Shown here piece after piece: positions 1-7,529 of a stretch of DNA of 64,000 bases. The position numbers and the translations under genes were made by a program. How positions within the stretch are numbered: position 1 is the first letter of the stretch; each line of letters opens with the position of its first letter. Origin of the DNA: Candidatus Schekmanbacteria bacterium RIFCSPLOWO2_02_FULL_38_14 (GTDB lineage Bacteria > Schekmanbacteria > GWA2-38-11); the NCBI GenBank assembly GCA_001790855.1, contig MGDH01000036.1:67604-131603 (forward strand), written 5' to 3'. The notes below the pieces were generated by a model. It saw nothing but the letters and a program-made list of their open reading frames with translations. It did not search any database and was not told where the DNA came from.

Positions 1-84
1 ATTTGCGGAAGAGAAATAGAAATTGTCAAGGCTGGCAAAGGTCCAATCTACTGCTGTGGCCAGCCAATGGTTTTAAAGACATAG
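1..84 (+). CDS. Desulforedoxin-like iron-binding domain, 3' end only
   Basis: Only the last 27 codons and the TAG stop lie in the window. They read as the end of a desulforedoxin / desulfoferrodoxin N-terminal (FeS4) domain: one Cys right at the window edge, a Gly-Lys-Gly turn, and a CCGQPM motif eight residues before the stop. In that family two Cys pairs, the second being adjacent Cys-Cys, hold a single iron. Because the protein ends just after the second pair, no superoxide reductase domain follows, so this is either a stand-alone desulforedoxin or a C-terminal domain of a longer protein that starts outside the window. It converges on cpoB, the two stops being 3 nt apart. Confidence 0.7.
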   Translation: MCGREIEIVKAGKGPIYCCGQPMVLKT

Positions 85-87
85 TTC

Positions 88-996
88 TTACTTTATCTGA
101 GCCATTTTATCTGAGGCAATTTTTGCTTCTATTGAATCAGGAAACTCCTTAATTACCTTCTGGAAGCTGTTTTTTGCGTTTTCCTTATTCTCTTTTCCAC
201 CAAGCTCAATAAAAGCAATACCCTGTTTCAGATAAGCAGCAGCGACCTTGCTTCCTTTTGGGTATTTCTTTATAACCTCAAAGAATTCAACTATCGCCTC
301 TTCATACTTTTTCTGCGAATAATAACACTCTCCTATCCAGTACTGCGCAGTTCCTGCATTTTTTGAAGAGGAATAAAGCTCCAGATACTCCTTGAATTTC
401 TCCCTTGCCTTTTCATACTCTCCATCAAAAAATTCCTTACAAGCTTCACTATAAAGCACCTCTTCATCTGTTGGCTTCTCTTCCTCAACAGGAACTGTAG
501 TCTCTGAAGATACCTTGTTTTCAGGAGAAGCTGATTCATTTTGTTTGTTCTGCTGAGGCTGTATTGCAGTTGATGTTTCCTTTGAAGGGTTTGTACCAGA
601 AGGAATATAAATCTTTTTTTCAAGCTCTGTAAGGCGGTCTCCAAGAGACTGGATTATAACGGTTAAATTCTTTCTTATCTGCTCAATATCAGGCGAGATT
701 TTTTTGCTTTTAATCTCACTCTCTTCTATTAATCCTTTTATGCTCTGTACTTCAGTGAGCAGGTTTTTCTGGTCGGCTTCCAAATCAGCCTGCTTTCGCT
801 TTAAACCGGAATCAAGTTCTTTTAATTTTTCTTCACTCGTTTTTACTCTCCTGCCAAGTTCCATGTTTTCAGCAGCAACATTATCTCTTAAAGAAATCAG
901 TTCCTTCCTTAGCAGGACTACATCTTCATGGTAAGCACATCCGCTGTATACCATAAGACAAAAAAGCAATAAATTTATTGATAAAAATCCTCTCAC
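88..996 (-). CDS. cpoB: Cell division coordinator CpoB / YbgF, Tol-Pal associated TPR protein
   Basis: 302-residue envelope protein, last gene of the tol-pal cluster. A GTG start follows a GAGGAG ribosome site. The N-terminus has a short hydrophobic stretch ending in Y-S-G-C, so it may be a lipoprotein although the -3 Tyr is atypical. Residues about 25-130 are strongly charged and heptad-like, as expected for the trimerising coiled coil of YbgF. A Glu/Thr/Pro-rich linker (about 135-180) leads to TPR-type repeats from about 185 to the end (YSEACKEFFDGEYEKA, then AQYWIGECYYSQKKYEEA and a third). In E. coli CpoB binds TolA and links outer-membrane constriction to septal wall synthesis. Function here is by family and position. 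Confidence 0.9.
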   Translation of the reverse strand: MRGFLSINLLLFCLMVYSGCAYHEDVVLLRKELISLRDNVAAENMELGRRVKTSEEKLKELDSGLKRKQADLEADQKNLLTEVQSIKGLIEESEIKSKKISPDIEQIRKNLTVIIQSLGDRLTELEKKIYIPSGTNPSKETSTAIQPQQNKQNESASPENKVSSETTVPVEEEKPTDEEVLYSEACKEFFDGEYEKAREKFKEYLELYSSSKNAGTAQYWIGECYYSQKKYEEAIVEFFEVIKKYPKGSKVAAAYLKQGIAFIELGGKENKENAKNSFQKVIKEFPDSIEAKIASDKMAQIK

Positions 997-1063
997 CTTA
1001 TACTCCTCAAAAGTAATAACTTTTTTAAACCAGATTCCCTGTGATATACTTTTACAGAAAAAT

Positions 1064-1660
1064 TCATTTTGTAACTATTTCAAAATGAACCCTGCGGTTT
1101 TTTGCCCAGGCAACATCGCTGTGCTCAGGGTCTAAAGGTTTCTCTTCACCATAGCTTATGGTAGAAAGTCTTGACTCGTTTATGCCCAAAGTTACCATAT
1201 ATTCTTTGGCTGCATTTGCTCTTCTTTCGCCAAGGGCTAAATTGTATTCTTCAGTTCCCCTTTCATCGCAGTGACCTTCAATTAAAACCTTGACATCAGA
1301 ATATTTTGAAAGGATTGAAACATTTTTAGATAATTTCTGCCTTGCAGTATCTGTTAGCATAAACTGATCAAACTCAAAGTTAATATCAAGCATCTCTTCC
1401 TGAACCCTTGATGATAGAGCCTCTCCTTTCAATGCTTCCTCATCTAACTTTTCTTCTCCTATTTTTCCTTCTTCAGGCAACCTTCCTTCTCCCTCTTTCG
1501 CACCTTGAGCGGAACCTTCTGCAGCGCCTTCACCCTGAGTCTCTTCAGTTGTTTCTGGTTTAATAAGCTGTTTTTTTGCGCATCCGTAAAAAATCAGAAG
1601 CGGTGTGATCAGTGCAATAACCCCTGCAATAAAAACCATCCCTTTTAAACCTCTCTTCAT
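1064..1660 (-). CDS. pal: Peptidoglycan-associated lipoprotein Pal
   Basis: 198-residue OmpA-like lipoprotein. The ATG at 1660 is chosen over a GTG four codons earlier because the AGGAGGTG ribosome site would overlap the GTG. A signal peptide ends in a lipobox (FYGC, Cys acylation expected), then comes a Glu/Gly/Ala-rich spacer, then the OmpA C-terminal peptidoglycan-binding domain from about residue 90: NINFEFDQ-like strand, VLIEGHCDERGTEEYN and LGERRANAAKEYM. In the family the Asp and Arg of that motif grip diaminopimelate. Pal anchors the outer membrane to the wall and is pulled to the septum by TolQRA and TolB. It lies between tolB and cpoB in the usual order. Confidence 0.93.
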   Translation of the reverse strand: MKRGLKGMVFIAGVIALITPLLIFYGCAKKQLIKPETTEETQGEGAAEGSAQGAKEGEGRLPEEGKIGEEKLDEEALKGEALSSRVQEEMLDINFEFDQFMLTDTARQKLSKNVSILSKYSDVKVLIEGHCDERGTEEYNLALGERRANAAKEYMVTLGINESRLSTISYGEEKPLDPEHSDVAWAKNRRVHFEIVTK

Positions 1661-1697
1661 TTTCCCTTTCACCTCCTTTTAAAACTATGTCAGAATA

Positions 1698-3038
1698 CTA
1701 GTTGTTAACAGCAATAACCGGAGACCATGATGGATTGGATTCATTTCCCTTAGTAATACCTACTAACCTCTGGTTACTCCCGTTTGAATTCATCATATAA
1801 ATTTTTGCCGTTCCTGTTCTGGTAGAGCTGAATGCTATAAAACGCCCGTCAGGAGACCAACTCGGTGATTCATTGTTTCCTGAATTATTAGTATGCTTTT
1901 TCATATCACTTCCGTCAACATTTATTACACAGATATCAAACAAACCGTTCTGCTGGGAAACAAAAGCAATCCTATCTCCCTTTGGAGACCAGCAGGGTGA
2001 AGCATTATAATTGCCTTCAAATGTCAATCTTCTCAAACTGCCTCCCTCTGAATCCATAATATAAATCTGAGGCGTTCCTGAACGGCTTGAAGTAAATGCC
2101 AGCCACTTTCCGTTAGGTGCCCATGAAGGCGAAACATCAATGGAAAAATTTTCGGTCAGCCTTTTCAGTCCGTCTCCCTCGGGACTCATAGTATAGATAT
2201 CAGAATTGCCATTAACAGACAATGTAGTGGCTATTCTGTTATTAGCCCTGCACCATGAACCTCCCAGATTTAACCCCTTTCTGACTGAAAGGTTTGTTTC
2301 CTTAAATACCGTTAAATCCAGAAGATAAAGCTTTGGGCTGCTTGCTTTGAATGAAGTATAAATCAGCTTTCTCCCATCCGGAGACCAGTTAGGTGTTAAG
2401 TTTATAGATTTATTTGACGTCAGCCTGTACAAATTAAAGCCATCATAGTCCATCAGATATATCTCTTTATTACCTGTCTGGTTTGAAACAAATGCTATTT
2501 TTGTATCAAACACACCTTCTGTTCCTGAGAGTTTCAGCAGAATCTCATTTGCAAACTTGTGCGCCATTTTTCTTAAATCACCTGTTTTCCCTTTATATCT
2601 TTTTCCTGTTACAAACTGTCCCTGAGTTATATCAAAAAGCCGCATCTCGACTGATAAAGAATCTTCTTTTTGAATGATTGCACCCTTTATCAAAAGTTCA
2701 GCCCCTGTAAATGCCCATTTTTTAAAATCAATCTCCTGTCCTGTGATTCCCTCCTCATCATACTGAGGCGGAATTTTTTTTGCATCAACTATTGAAAAAA
2801 ACCCTGAAAAATCAAGGTCTGCTGAGAGTGTGTCTCTTACTACATTTCCTGATTTTTTTTCATCCTGCAGGTTGCTCAGGCTTTTCAACTCGCAGATTGC
2901 TATTGGAAATTTTTTCATAGACGGAGCATTTATATCTATATAAACTTTAGACCATATTCTGGTATCTGTAAGTAAAAAGGAAAAAATAATGACCAAAACC
3001 AAAATCTGTGTAATCTTTTTTCTAATCTGTGTAATCAT
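1698..3038 (-). CDS. tolB: Tol-Pal system beta-propeller protein TolB
   Basis: Periplasmic TolB of 446 residues. The reading frame is open for 32 more codons upstream, but the ATG at 3038, 4 nt after the tolA stop, gives a normal signal peptide (basic start, then VLVIIFSFLLT). An N-terminal TolB domain (about 35-165) precedes a six-bladed propeller of PD40/WD40-like repeats, seen as repeated blocks such as NWSPDGRKLIYTS, SWAPNGKWLAFTS, CWSPKGDRIAFVS and SWSPDGRFIAFSS. TolB shuttles between Pal and the TolA/TolR side of the inner membrane. Translation is probably coupled to tolA. Confidence 0.93.
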   Translation of the reverse strand: MITQIRKKITQILVLVIIFSFLLTDTRIWSKVYIDINAPSMKKFPIAICELKSLSNLQDEKKSGNVVRDTLSADLDFSGFFSIVDAKKIPPQYDEEGITGQEIDFKKWAFTGAELLIKGAIIQKEDSLSVEMRLFDITQGQFVTGKRYKGKTGDLRKMAHKFANEILLKLSGTEGVFDTKIAFVSNQTGNKEIYLMDYDGFNLYRLTSNKSINLTPNWSPDGRKLIYTSFKASSPKLYLLDLTVFKETNLSVRKGLNLGGSWCRANNRIATTLSVNGNSDIYTMSPEGDGLKRLTENFSIDVSPSWAPNGKWLAFTSSRSGTPQIYIMDSEGGSLRRLTFEGNYNASPCWSPKGDRIAFVSQQNGLFDICVINVDGSDMKKHTNNSGNNESPSWSPDGRFIAFSSTRTGTAKIYMMNSNGSNQRLVGITKGNESNPSWSPVIAVNN

Positions 3039-3042
3039 AAAG

Positions 3043-3891
3043 TTACTGCTCAGATGGCAAAAACCTGATTCCAAGCTCAAAATATTCCTCGCCATATCCC
3101 TCAGGAACAGGAGGCAGGGGATTGGATTTTGCAATTGCTCTCAAAGCTGACTGGTCAAAATAAGTATTTCCTGAAGACTTCTCAGTCCACACCTTAACAA
3201 TCTCGCCATCTCTTTTTATTCTTATGGCAATTATGGCTTCAGGTTTTTTATCTGCTGAAGCCGTATTCTCAGGCACAACCCATGAATCTTTTATTTTTGA
3301 CCATATTATGCTATAATATATCTGAAACCTCAAATCTGTTGTTTTGCCTGAGGATACTCCCTGTCCCGGCAATGAATAACCTACTCCTGCCCCTTCTGCT
3401 CCGGGCACTGAACCCGTCTTCACATCTCCCTTTTTTGCCAGAAGCCCCTGTTTTATTTTCTCCACAGCCTTCTCCATTGCCTTATCAGCTTTTTCATCAT
3501 AACCAGAGACAGCAGTTATTTCTTTTTTTATTTCATGTTTTTCTTCTGCCTTCTTTTTCTCCTTCTTTTTATCTTTTTTATTTTCATTCTTGTAAGCCAT
3601 TTTCCTTGCGGAACGGCTTTCTTCAGTCTTTACCTCTTTTTTCAGAACAGGGTTTGGAGATTTAATTTCCTGTACAAGGCTTCCTGGTAAACCAGAAGCA
3701 GGTTCTGTTCTGGGAAGGCTCACAATATCCACTGAAATGACCTGAGAACTGCTTATTTCGATTTTTCTGAAATCAGGTATGTACATCAAAACGCTTATAA
3801 AAACCAAGTGAATTAACAGGGATATGAGCAATCCCTTGAATTCATATTGGATTGCATAACCCCCAAAGCTATTTTCCGCTAAATGTGTCAA
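3043..3891 (-). CDS. tolA: TolA / TonB-family periplasm-spanning protein
   Basis: 282 residues, TTG start inside the last 23 nt of tolR. One membrane segment (about 19-40, LLISLLIHLVFISVLMYI) is followed by a Lys/Glu-rich stretch (about 85-125) that would span the periplasm and a C-terminal TolA/TonB-type domain (about 185-282: Ser-Lys-Ile-Lys-Asp-Ser-Trp start, then AIIAIRIKRDGEIVKVW and FDQSALRAIAKSNPLPPVPEGY). Its place between tolR and tolB argues for TolA rather than TonB; a separate tonB lies at 55518-56312. It couples the TolQR motor to TolB-Pal in the outer membrane. Confidence 0.85.
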   Translation of the reverse strand: MTHLAENSFGGYAIQYEFKGLLISLLIHLVFISVLMYIPDFRKIEISSSQVISVDIVSLPRTEPASGLPGSLVQEIKSPNPVLKKEVKTEESRSARKMAYKNENKKDKKKEKKKAEEKHEIKKEITAVSGYDEKADKAMEKAVEKIKQGLLAKKGDVKTGSVPGAEGAGVGYSLPGQGVSSGKTTDLRFQIYYSIIWSKIKDSWVVPENTASADKKPEAIIAIRIKRDGEIVKVWTEKSSGNTYFDQSALRAIAKSNPLPPVPEGYGEEYFELGIRFLPSEQ

Positions 3892-4306
3892 CCACTTTTT
3901 CCTCTTCTTCTGTAATCATACCGAGTCTTTCAACACCTGCTTTTTTGGCTTCAGCCATAACCTTAATCACAAAACCGTAGGGAATCTTCTGGTCTGCCCT
4001 CAGATAAAGATCCTTGCTTCCCCTTTTCTGAATCAATTCCCTCAGCTTGCCGCCAAGACTATCAATGCCTATCAATTGTTTGTTCAGGAATATCTTGTTA
4101 CCCTCTCCAATCGTCAAGACGAGCTCTTCTTCTTTGACTTCAACCTGTTTTGCTTCAGCCTTTGGAAGGTTGACATCTATCCCCTGAAGCATCATTGGAG
4201 CAGTTACCATGAATATAATCAGAAGCACAAGCATTACATCAACAAGAGGAGTTACATTTATATCAGAAAGTGCGGTCAGTTCTTTCCTTCCTGTATCTAT
4301 CTGCAA
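3869..4306 (-). CDS. tolR: TolR / ExbD-family proton-channel subunit
   Basis: 145 residues. TTG start with an AGGAGA ribosome site 6 nt upstream. One membrane helix at about 20-42 contains NVTPLVDVMLVLLIIFMV, with the Asp that in ExbD/TolR carries protons, followed by a periplasmic dimer domain ending in an amphipathic tail. It works with TolQ as the proton-driven motor of the Tol system. The gene overlaps tolA by 23 nt and lies 30 nt after tolQ. Confidence 0.92.
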   Translation of the reverse strand: MQIDTGRKELTALSDINVTPLVDVMLVLLIIFMVTAPMMLQGIDVNLPKAEAKQVEVKEEELVLTIGEGNKIFLNKQLIGIDSLGGKLRELIQKRGSKDLYLRADQKIPYGFVIKVMAEAKKAGVERLGMITEEEEKVVDTFSGK

Positions 4307-4336
4307 ATTCTTCTCCTTTCCCCTAAGTATTAAGAT

Positions 4337-5077
4337 TTATTTCTGCAAGTGGAAATATTGTCTCTTTACGATATTTAAAAATTCTGAAGAAAAATTATCC
4401 ATCTCGTTTGCCAGAGACTTAACCCTGCTTACAAAATAATTATACGCAACGACAGCAGGTATTGCAGCTGCAAGTCCTGCTGCTGTTGCTATCAGCGCTT
4501 CTGATATTCCAGGAGCAACTACAGCAAGAGAGGCTGAGCCTTTCAATCCTATTCCCCTGAAAGAATCCATTATTCCCCATACAGTCCCGAAAAGCCCTAT
4601 GAAGGGAGCTGTGCTTCCTGTTGTTGCTAAAAACGAAATTGTTCTCTCCAGTTTTGCAATCTGAGACATCACTGCATTCCTCAAGGCTCTGTGCACATTA
4701 TCAATGCTGTCTATTTCAGTTCCAATAGTATCAACGTCAAATGGAACTCTTTCAGGATTTTTTCCTGCCTTTGCTTTTTTAATTTTTATAATTTCCTGAT
4801 ACCCTGCATGAAAAACCTGCGCAAGGGGGCTGTTCTTGTACTGCAATATATTTTCATCTATTGAGGACATATCTTTATTCTTCCAGAAATATTCGAGAAA
4901 ATCATCAGACTCACTTTTGGCTTTGCGCACAAGTTTGAATTTTGAAAAAATAATTCCCCACGAAAGAACAGAAAAACTCAAGAGCAGTAAAAGCACACCC
5001 TTAACCACTAACCCTGCGTGCAGCACTAACCCCAATATTGTACTCTGAGAACTGCTGGCTAAATCAATTATATCCAT
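4337..5077 (-). CDS. tolQ: TolQ / ExbB-family proton-channel subunit
   Basis: 246-residue MotA/TolQ/ExbB protein, first gene of the tol-pal operon. Three membrane helices are visible: about 20-42 (LVVKGVLLLLLSFSVLSWGIIF), about 150-170 (GSTAPFIGLFGTVWGIMDSF) and about 185-210 (ISEALIATAAGLAAAIPAVVAYNYF). The last two carry the small-residue packing and Thr typical of the ion path. It forms a pentamer around TolR in the inner membrane. Clustering with tolR-tolA-tolB-pal makes TolQ more likely than ExbB. Confidence 0.92.
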   Translation of the reverse strand: MDIIDLASSSQSTILGLVLHAGLVVKGVLLLLLSFSVLSWGIIFSKFKLVRKAKSESDDFLEYFWKNKDMSSIDENILQYKNSPLAQVFHAGYQEIIKIKKAKAGKNPERVPFDVDTIGTEIDSIDNVHRALRNAVMSQIAKLERTISFLATTGSTAPFIGLFGTVWGIMDSFRGIGLKGSASLAVVAPGISEALIATAAGLAAAIPAVVAYNYFVSRVKSLANEMDNFSSEFLNIVKRQYFHLQK

Positions 5078-5149
5078 TGTTTAAACAACCTTTCAGGTAA
5101 AATTAATTTCTCGTATCTATCGCTCTGAACACTGCGACAATTTCCAATA

Positions 5150-5178
5150 TTATTATGAAAAAAAAACATCAAAGTCAA
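5150..5178 (-). promoter_or_regulatory. Probable sigma70 promoter of the tol-pal operon
   Basis: On the minus strand TTGACT (5173-5178) and TAATAA (5150-5155) are separated by 17 nt, with a T-rich spacer, about 70 nt upstream of the tolQ start. No other good match was found between tolQ and the divergent transporter gene. Confidence 0.5.
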
Positions 5179-5242
5179 TATATTAATTTTTTTTGTTTGC
5201 AAACTATATCTGCTTTTGTTACATAAATTTATTTAATATACC

Positions 5243-6802
5243 ATGAGTAACAATCATCGCGAACAATGGGCATCCCGTTTTGGACTCGTTCTTGCAATGG
5301 CAGGCAATGCCATAGGGCTTGGAAACTTCCTTCGCTTTCCTGTTCAGGCAGCGTCAAATGGCGGCGGGGCTTTTATGATACCATATTTCATTGCCCTCAT
5401 CCTGCTGGGTATTCCTTTAATGTGGATAGAATGGTCAATGGGTCGCTATGGAGGCATCAGAGGTCACGGAACAACGCCAGGAATCTTCAACGCCATGTGG
5501 AAACACCCGATTGCAAAATATATTGGCATTCTCGGCATATTCCTTCCTCTGATAGTAACAATCTACTATGTCTATATAGAATCATGGACTCTCGCGTATA
5601 GCTTTTTCTCTGTTACAGGTAAATATTTTGGCATAACATCAAGAGAAGGAATGGGAGAATTCTTTGGAGGATTTCTTGGTTCAGGTAAAAGCCAGTATTT
5701 CACTGGAATAGCAACAGCTTATATATTCTTTCTTATAACTATAGCTATAAATGTTTTTATTATGTACAGGGGGATTGCTAAGGGAATTGAAACTCTTGCA
5801 AAGATTGCAATGCCTGCTCTGTTCCTGTTCGGTATAGTACTGGTAATAAGGGTTTTCACTCTTGGAGTTCCTCACCCTGCCTATCCTGACAGGAATGTAT
5901 TAAACGGACTCGGATTTATCTGGAATCCTGATTTTAGCCAGTTAAAAAATGGCAGCGTATGGCTTGCCGCTACTGGGCAGATTTTTTTCACCCTGAGCAT
6001 CGGGTTTGGTGCTATCCAGACCTATGCAAGCTATTTACGGGAAAAGGACGATGTTGCCCTGTCAGGTTTAACCACTTCAGTATTCAATGAGTTTGCAGAA
6101 GTAATCCTCGGCGGCTCAATAGCCATACCTGTTGCCTGCGCTTTTTTTGGTATTGCAGCCACACAGGAAATTGCCAAAACAGGAGCTTTCAGCCTCGGCT
6201 TTCAGTCAATGCCAATAATCTTTCAGATGTTTCCATTTGGGCAGCTTTTTGGAACACTATGGTTCCTGCTTCTTTTTTTTGCAGGAATAACCTCATCTGT
6301 AGCAATATCAATGCCTGCAGTTGCTTTCTTGGAAGATGAATTTAAGTTAACAAAACCCAAAGCAGTACTGCTGGTATGGACAATCGTATTCATTTGTGTC
6401 CAGCCGGTTATCTTTGGCAAAGGTTTTCTTGATGAATTGGATTTCTGGGCAGGAACCTTTGGCCTTGCCTTTTTTGCTCTTCTTGAAGTCGTCATTTTTG
6501 CATGGATATTTAAGATGGATAAAGGATGGGAAGAAATCCATATAGGTGCAGACATAAAAATACCAAAGGTTTTTTACTACATCATCAAATACATTACCCC
6601 GGTTTATTTACTCATATTGCTTGGTGCGTGGACATGGCAACAGGGAATCTCAGTTATTATGATGGAAGGAGTAAAGCCTGAGGAAATAATATGGAAATGG
6701 GGCGCAAGGTTGTTAATGGTCGGAATTATATTAGCGCTGATAATCTGTGTCAGAATAGCTTGGAAAAACAAAACTGTTTCAGATGAGGTCAGTCCCGAAT
6801 GA
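5243..6802 (+). CDS. metP: Sodium-dependent transporter, NSS/SNF family (MetP type)
   Basis: 519-residue inner-membrane transporter with about 12 helices. The first helix holds the family signature NAIGLGNFLRFPVQAASNGGGAF, whose unwound Gly region binds sodium and substrate in NSS proteins. The start ATG lacks a clear ribosome site. The stop overlaps the start of a 32-residue single-helix gene that matches the MetS small subunit, so the pair is like MetPS of Corynebacterium, which imports methionine and alanine with sodium. The substrate here is inferred from that pairing only; other amino acids are possible. Confidence 0.8.
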   Translation: MSNNHREQWASRFGLVLAMAGNAIGLGNFLRFPVQAASNGGGAFMIPYFIALILLGIPLMWIEWSMGRYGGIRGHGTTPGIFNAMWKHPIAKYIGILGIFLPLIVTIYYVYIESWTLAYSFFSVTGKYFGITSREGMGEFFGGFLGSGKSQYFTGIATAYIFFLITIAINVFIMYRGIAKGIETLAKIAMPALFLFGIVLVIRVFTLGVPHPAYPDRNVLNGLGFIWNPDFSQLKNGSVWLAATGQIFFTLSIGFGAIQTYASYLREKDDVALSGLTTSVFNEFAEVILGGSIAIPVACAFFGIAATQEIAKTGAFSLGFQSMPIIFQMFPFGQLFGTLWFLLLFFAGITSSVAISMPAVAFLEDEFKLTKPKAVLLVWTIVFICVQPVIFGKGFLDELDFWAGTFGLAFFALLEVVIFAWIFKMDKGWEEIHIGADIKIPKVFYYIIKYITPVYLLILLGAWTWQQGISVIMMEGVKPEEIIWKWGARLLMVGIILALIICVRIAWKNKTVSDEVSPE

Positions 6803-6897
6803 CTTTAAGCGGTTGGATTTTTATGATTATCTCGTGGGGAGTATTAATATTCCTGTTTGTTTTCTGCTTTACAAAACTTTTTACTATTAAAAAATAG
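6799..6897 (+). CDS. metS: MetS-type small subunit of the sodium-dependent transporter
   Basis: 32-residue protein whose ATG overlaps the transporter stop (ATGA), a strong sign of translational coupling. The peptide is one hydrophobic helix (WIFMIISWGVLIFLFVFCF) followed by a basic tail ending in Lys-Lys. Length, helix and position fit the MetS family of NSS small subunits, required for activity of MetP in Corynebacterium glutamicum. No longer frame or alternative gene fits this interval. Confidence 0.75.
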   Translation: MTLSGWIFMIISWGVLIFLFVFCFTKLFTIKK

Positions 6898-6928
6898 AAG
6901 ATATCAAAACCTGACAGTCTGCTAAAAC

Positions 6929-7102
6929 CTATTCCTTATCTTCTATATAACCGCTCCCTCCGCAAGCTTCACACTCCTCTGTCTCAATAGGAACTCTTTC
7001 ATTCTCTCCCTTTACCCATTCTTCAGCAGCAAAATCTTCAATTCTTGAGACATAACCTGTCCCATTACATTTCTTGCATTTTTTCTTTTTATCCTTGGAC
7101 AT
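6929..7102 (-). CDS. DnaJ-type zinc-finger mini-protein
   Basis: 57-residue protein with two CxxCxGxG-like knuckles: CKKCNGTGYV near the N-terminus and CEACGGSGYI near the C-terminus, joined by an acidic 25-residue stretch. Each knuckle is half of a zinc site as in the DnaJ cysteine-rich domain, so the protein likely holds one zinc by itself or as a dimer. There is no J domain. It sits just upstream of tRNA-Cys on the other side of the transporter and shares no obvious operon. Function unknown; small proteins of this type are common and usually unannotated. Confidence 0.65.
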   Translation of the reverse strand: MSKDKKKKCKKCNGTGYVSRIEDFAAEEWVKGENERVPIETEECEACGGSGYIEDKE

Positions 7103-7118
7103 ATTTTAACCCTCTCAA

Positions 7119-7189
7119 GGCGGCGCCCGGATTTGAACCGGGGAATAACGGTTTTGCAGACCGTCGCCTTACCACTTGGCTACGCCGCC
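7119..7189 (-). tRNA. tRNA-Cys (GCA)
   Basis: 71 nt, minus strand. Acceptor stem GGCGGCG/CGCCGCC, anticodon loop CTGCAAA with GCA, T-arm GGTTCAAATCC. CCA is not encoded. It lies downstream of tRNA-Gly on the same strand and is probably co-transcribed with it. Confidence 0.95.
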
Positions 7190-7198
7190 GGAAAGAAA

Positions 7199-7309
7199 GT
7201 GAATAGTCGATAGTGAATAGGAGTTCGTGAATATCAAAGAATGAAAATAGAATTGGCCACTATCTACTGACTACTATTCACTGTTCACCATTCACTATTC
7301 ACTATTCAC
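7199..7309. repeat. Inverted/direct repeat block of the ATAGTGAATAG family
   Basis: Between the two tRNAs, copies of GTGAATAGT on one side face copies of ACTATTCAC on the other (for example 7201-7220 against 7268-7307), so the block can fold back on itself. The same motif bounds 32847-33016. No gene is seen inside. Confidence 0.7.
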
Positions 7310-7320
7310 AAAAATAAAGA

Positions 7321-7392
7321 GCGGGAAACGGGACTCGAACCCGCGACCCCAACCTTGGCAAGGTTGTGCTCTACCAGCTGAGCTATTCCCGC
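7321..7392 (-). tRNA. tRNA-Gly (GCC)
   Basis: 72 nt, minus strand. Acceptor stem GCGGGAA/TTCCCGC, anticodon loop TTGCCAA with GCC, T-arm GGTTCGAGTCC, D-arm AGCTCAGCTGGTAGAGC. CCA is not encoded. Confidence 0.95.
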
Positions 7393-7404
7393 AAAGTAGT
7401 TCTT

Positions 7405-7432
7405 ATTTTATAAATCTTTTCTTCTTTGTCAA
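7405..7432 (-). promoter_or_regulatory. Promoter of the tRNA-Gly / tRNA-Cys unit
   Basis: TTGACA (7427-7432) and TAAAAT (7405-7410) with a 16-nt spacer on the minus strand, ending 12 nt before the tRNA-Gly 5' end at 7392. Spacing and position fit a strong sigma70 promoter for a tRNA operon. Confidence 0.65.
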
Positions 7433-7529
7433 ACAGAAAATAGCAAATGCCTGTTTAGCAGAAGAGAAAAGGAGAGAAATATCAAGTTAAGATATAGAAG
7501 AGATAAGAAACCTTTTGCAACCAAAATGG

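Noticed and set aside
3043-3891. TonB as the identity of the third gene of the tol cluster
   Set aside because: The C-terminal domain is shared by TolA and TonB; gene order and a separate tonB favour TolA.
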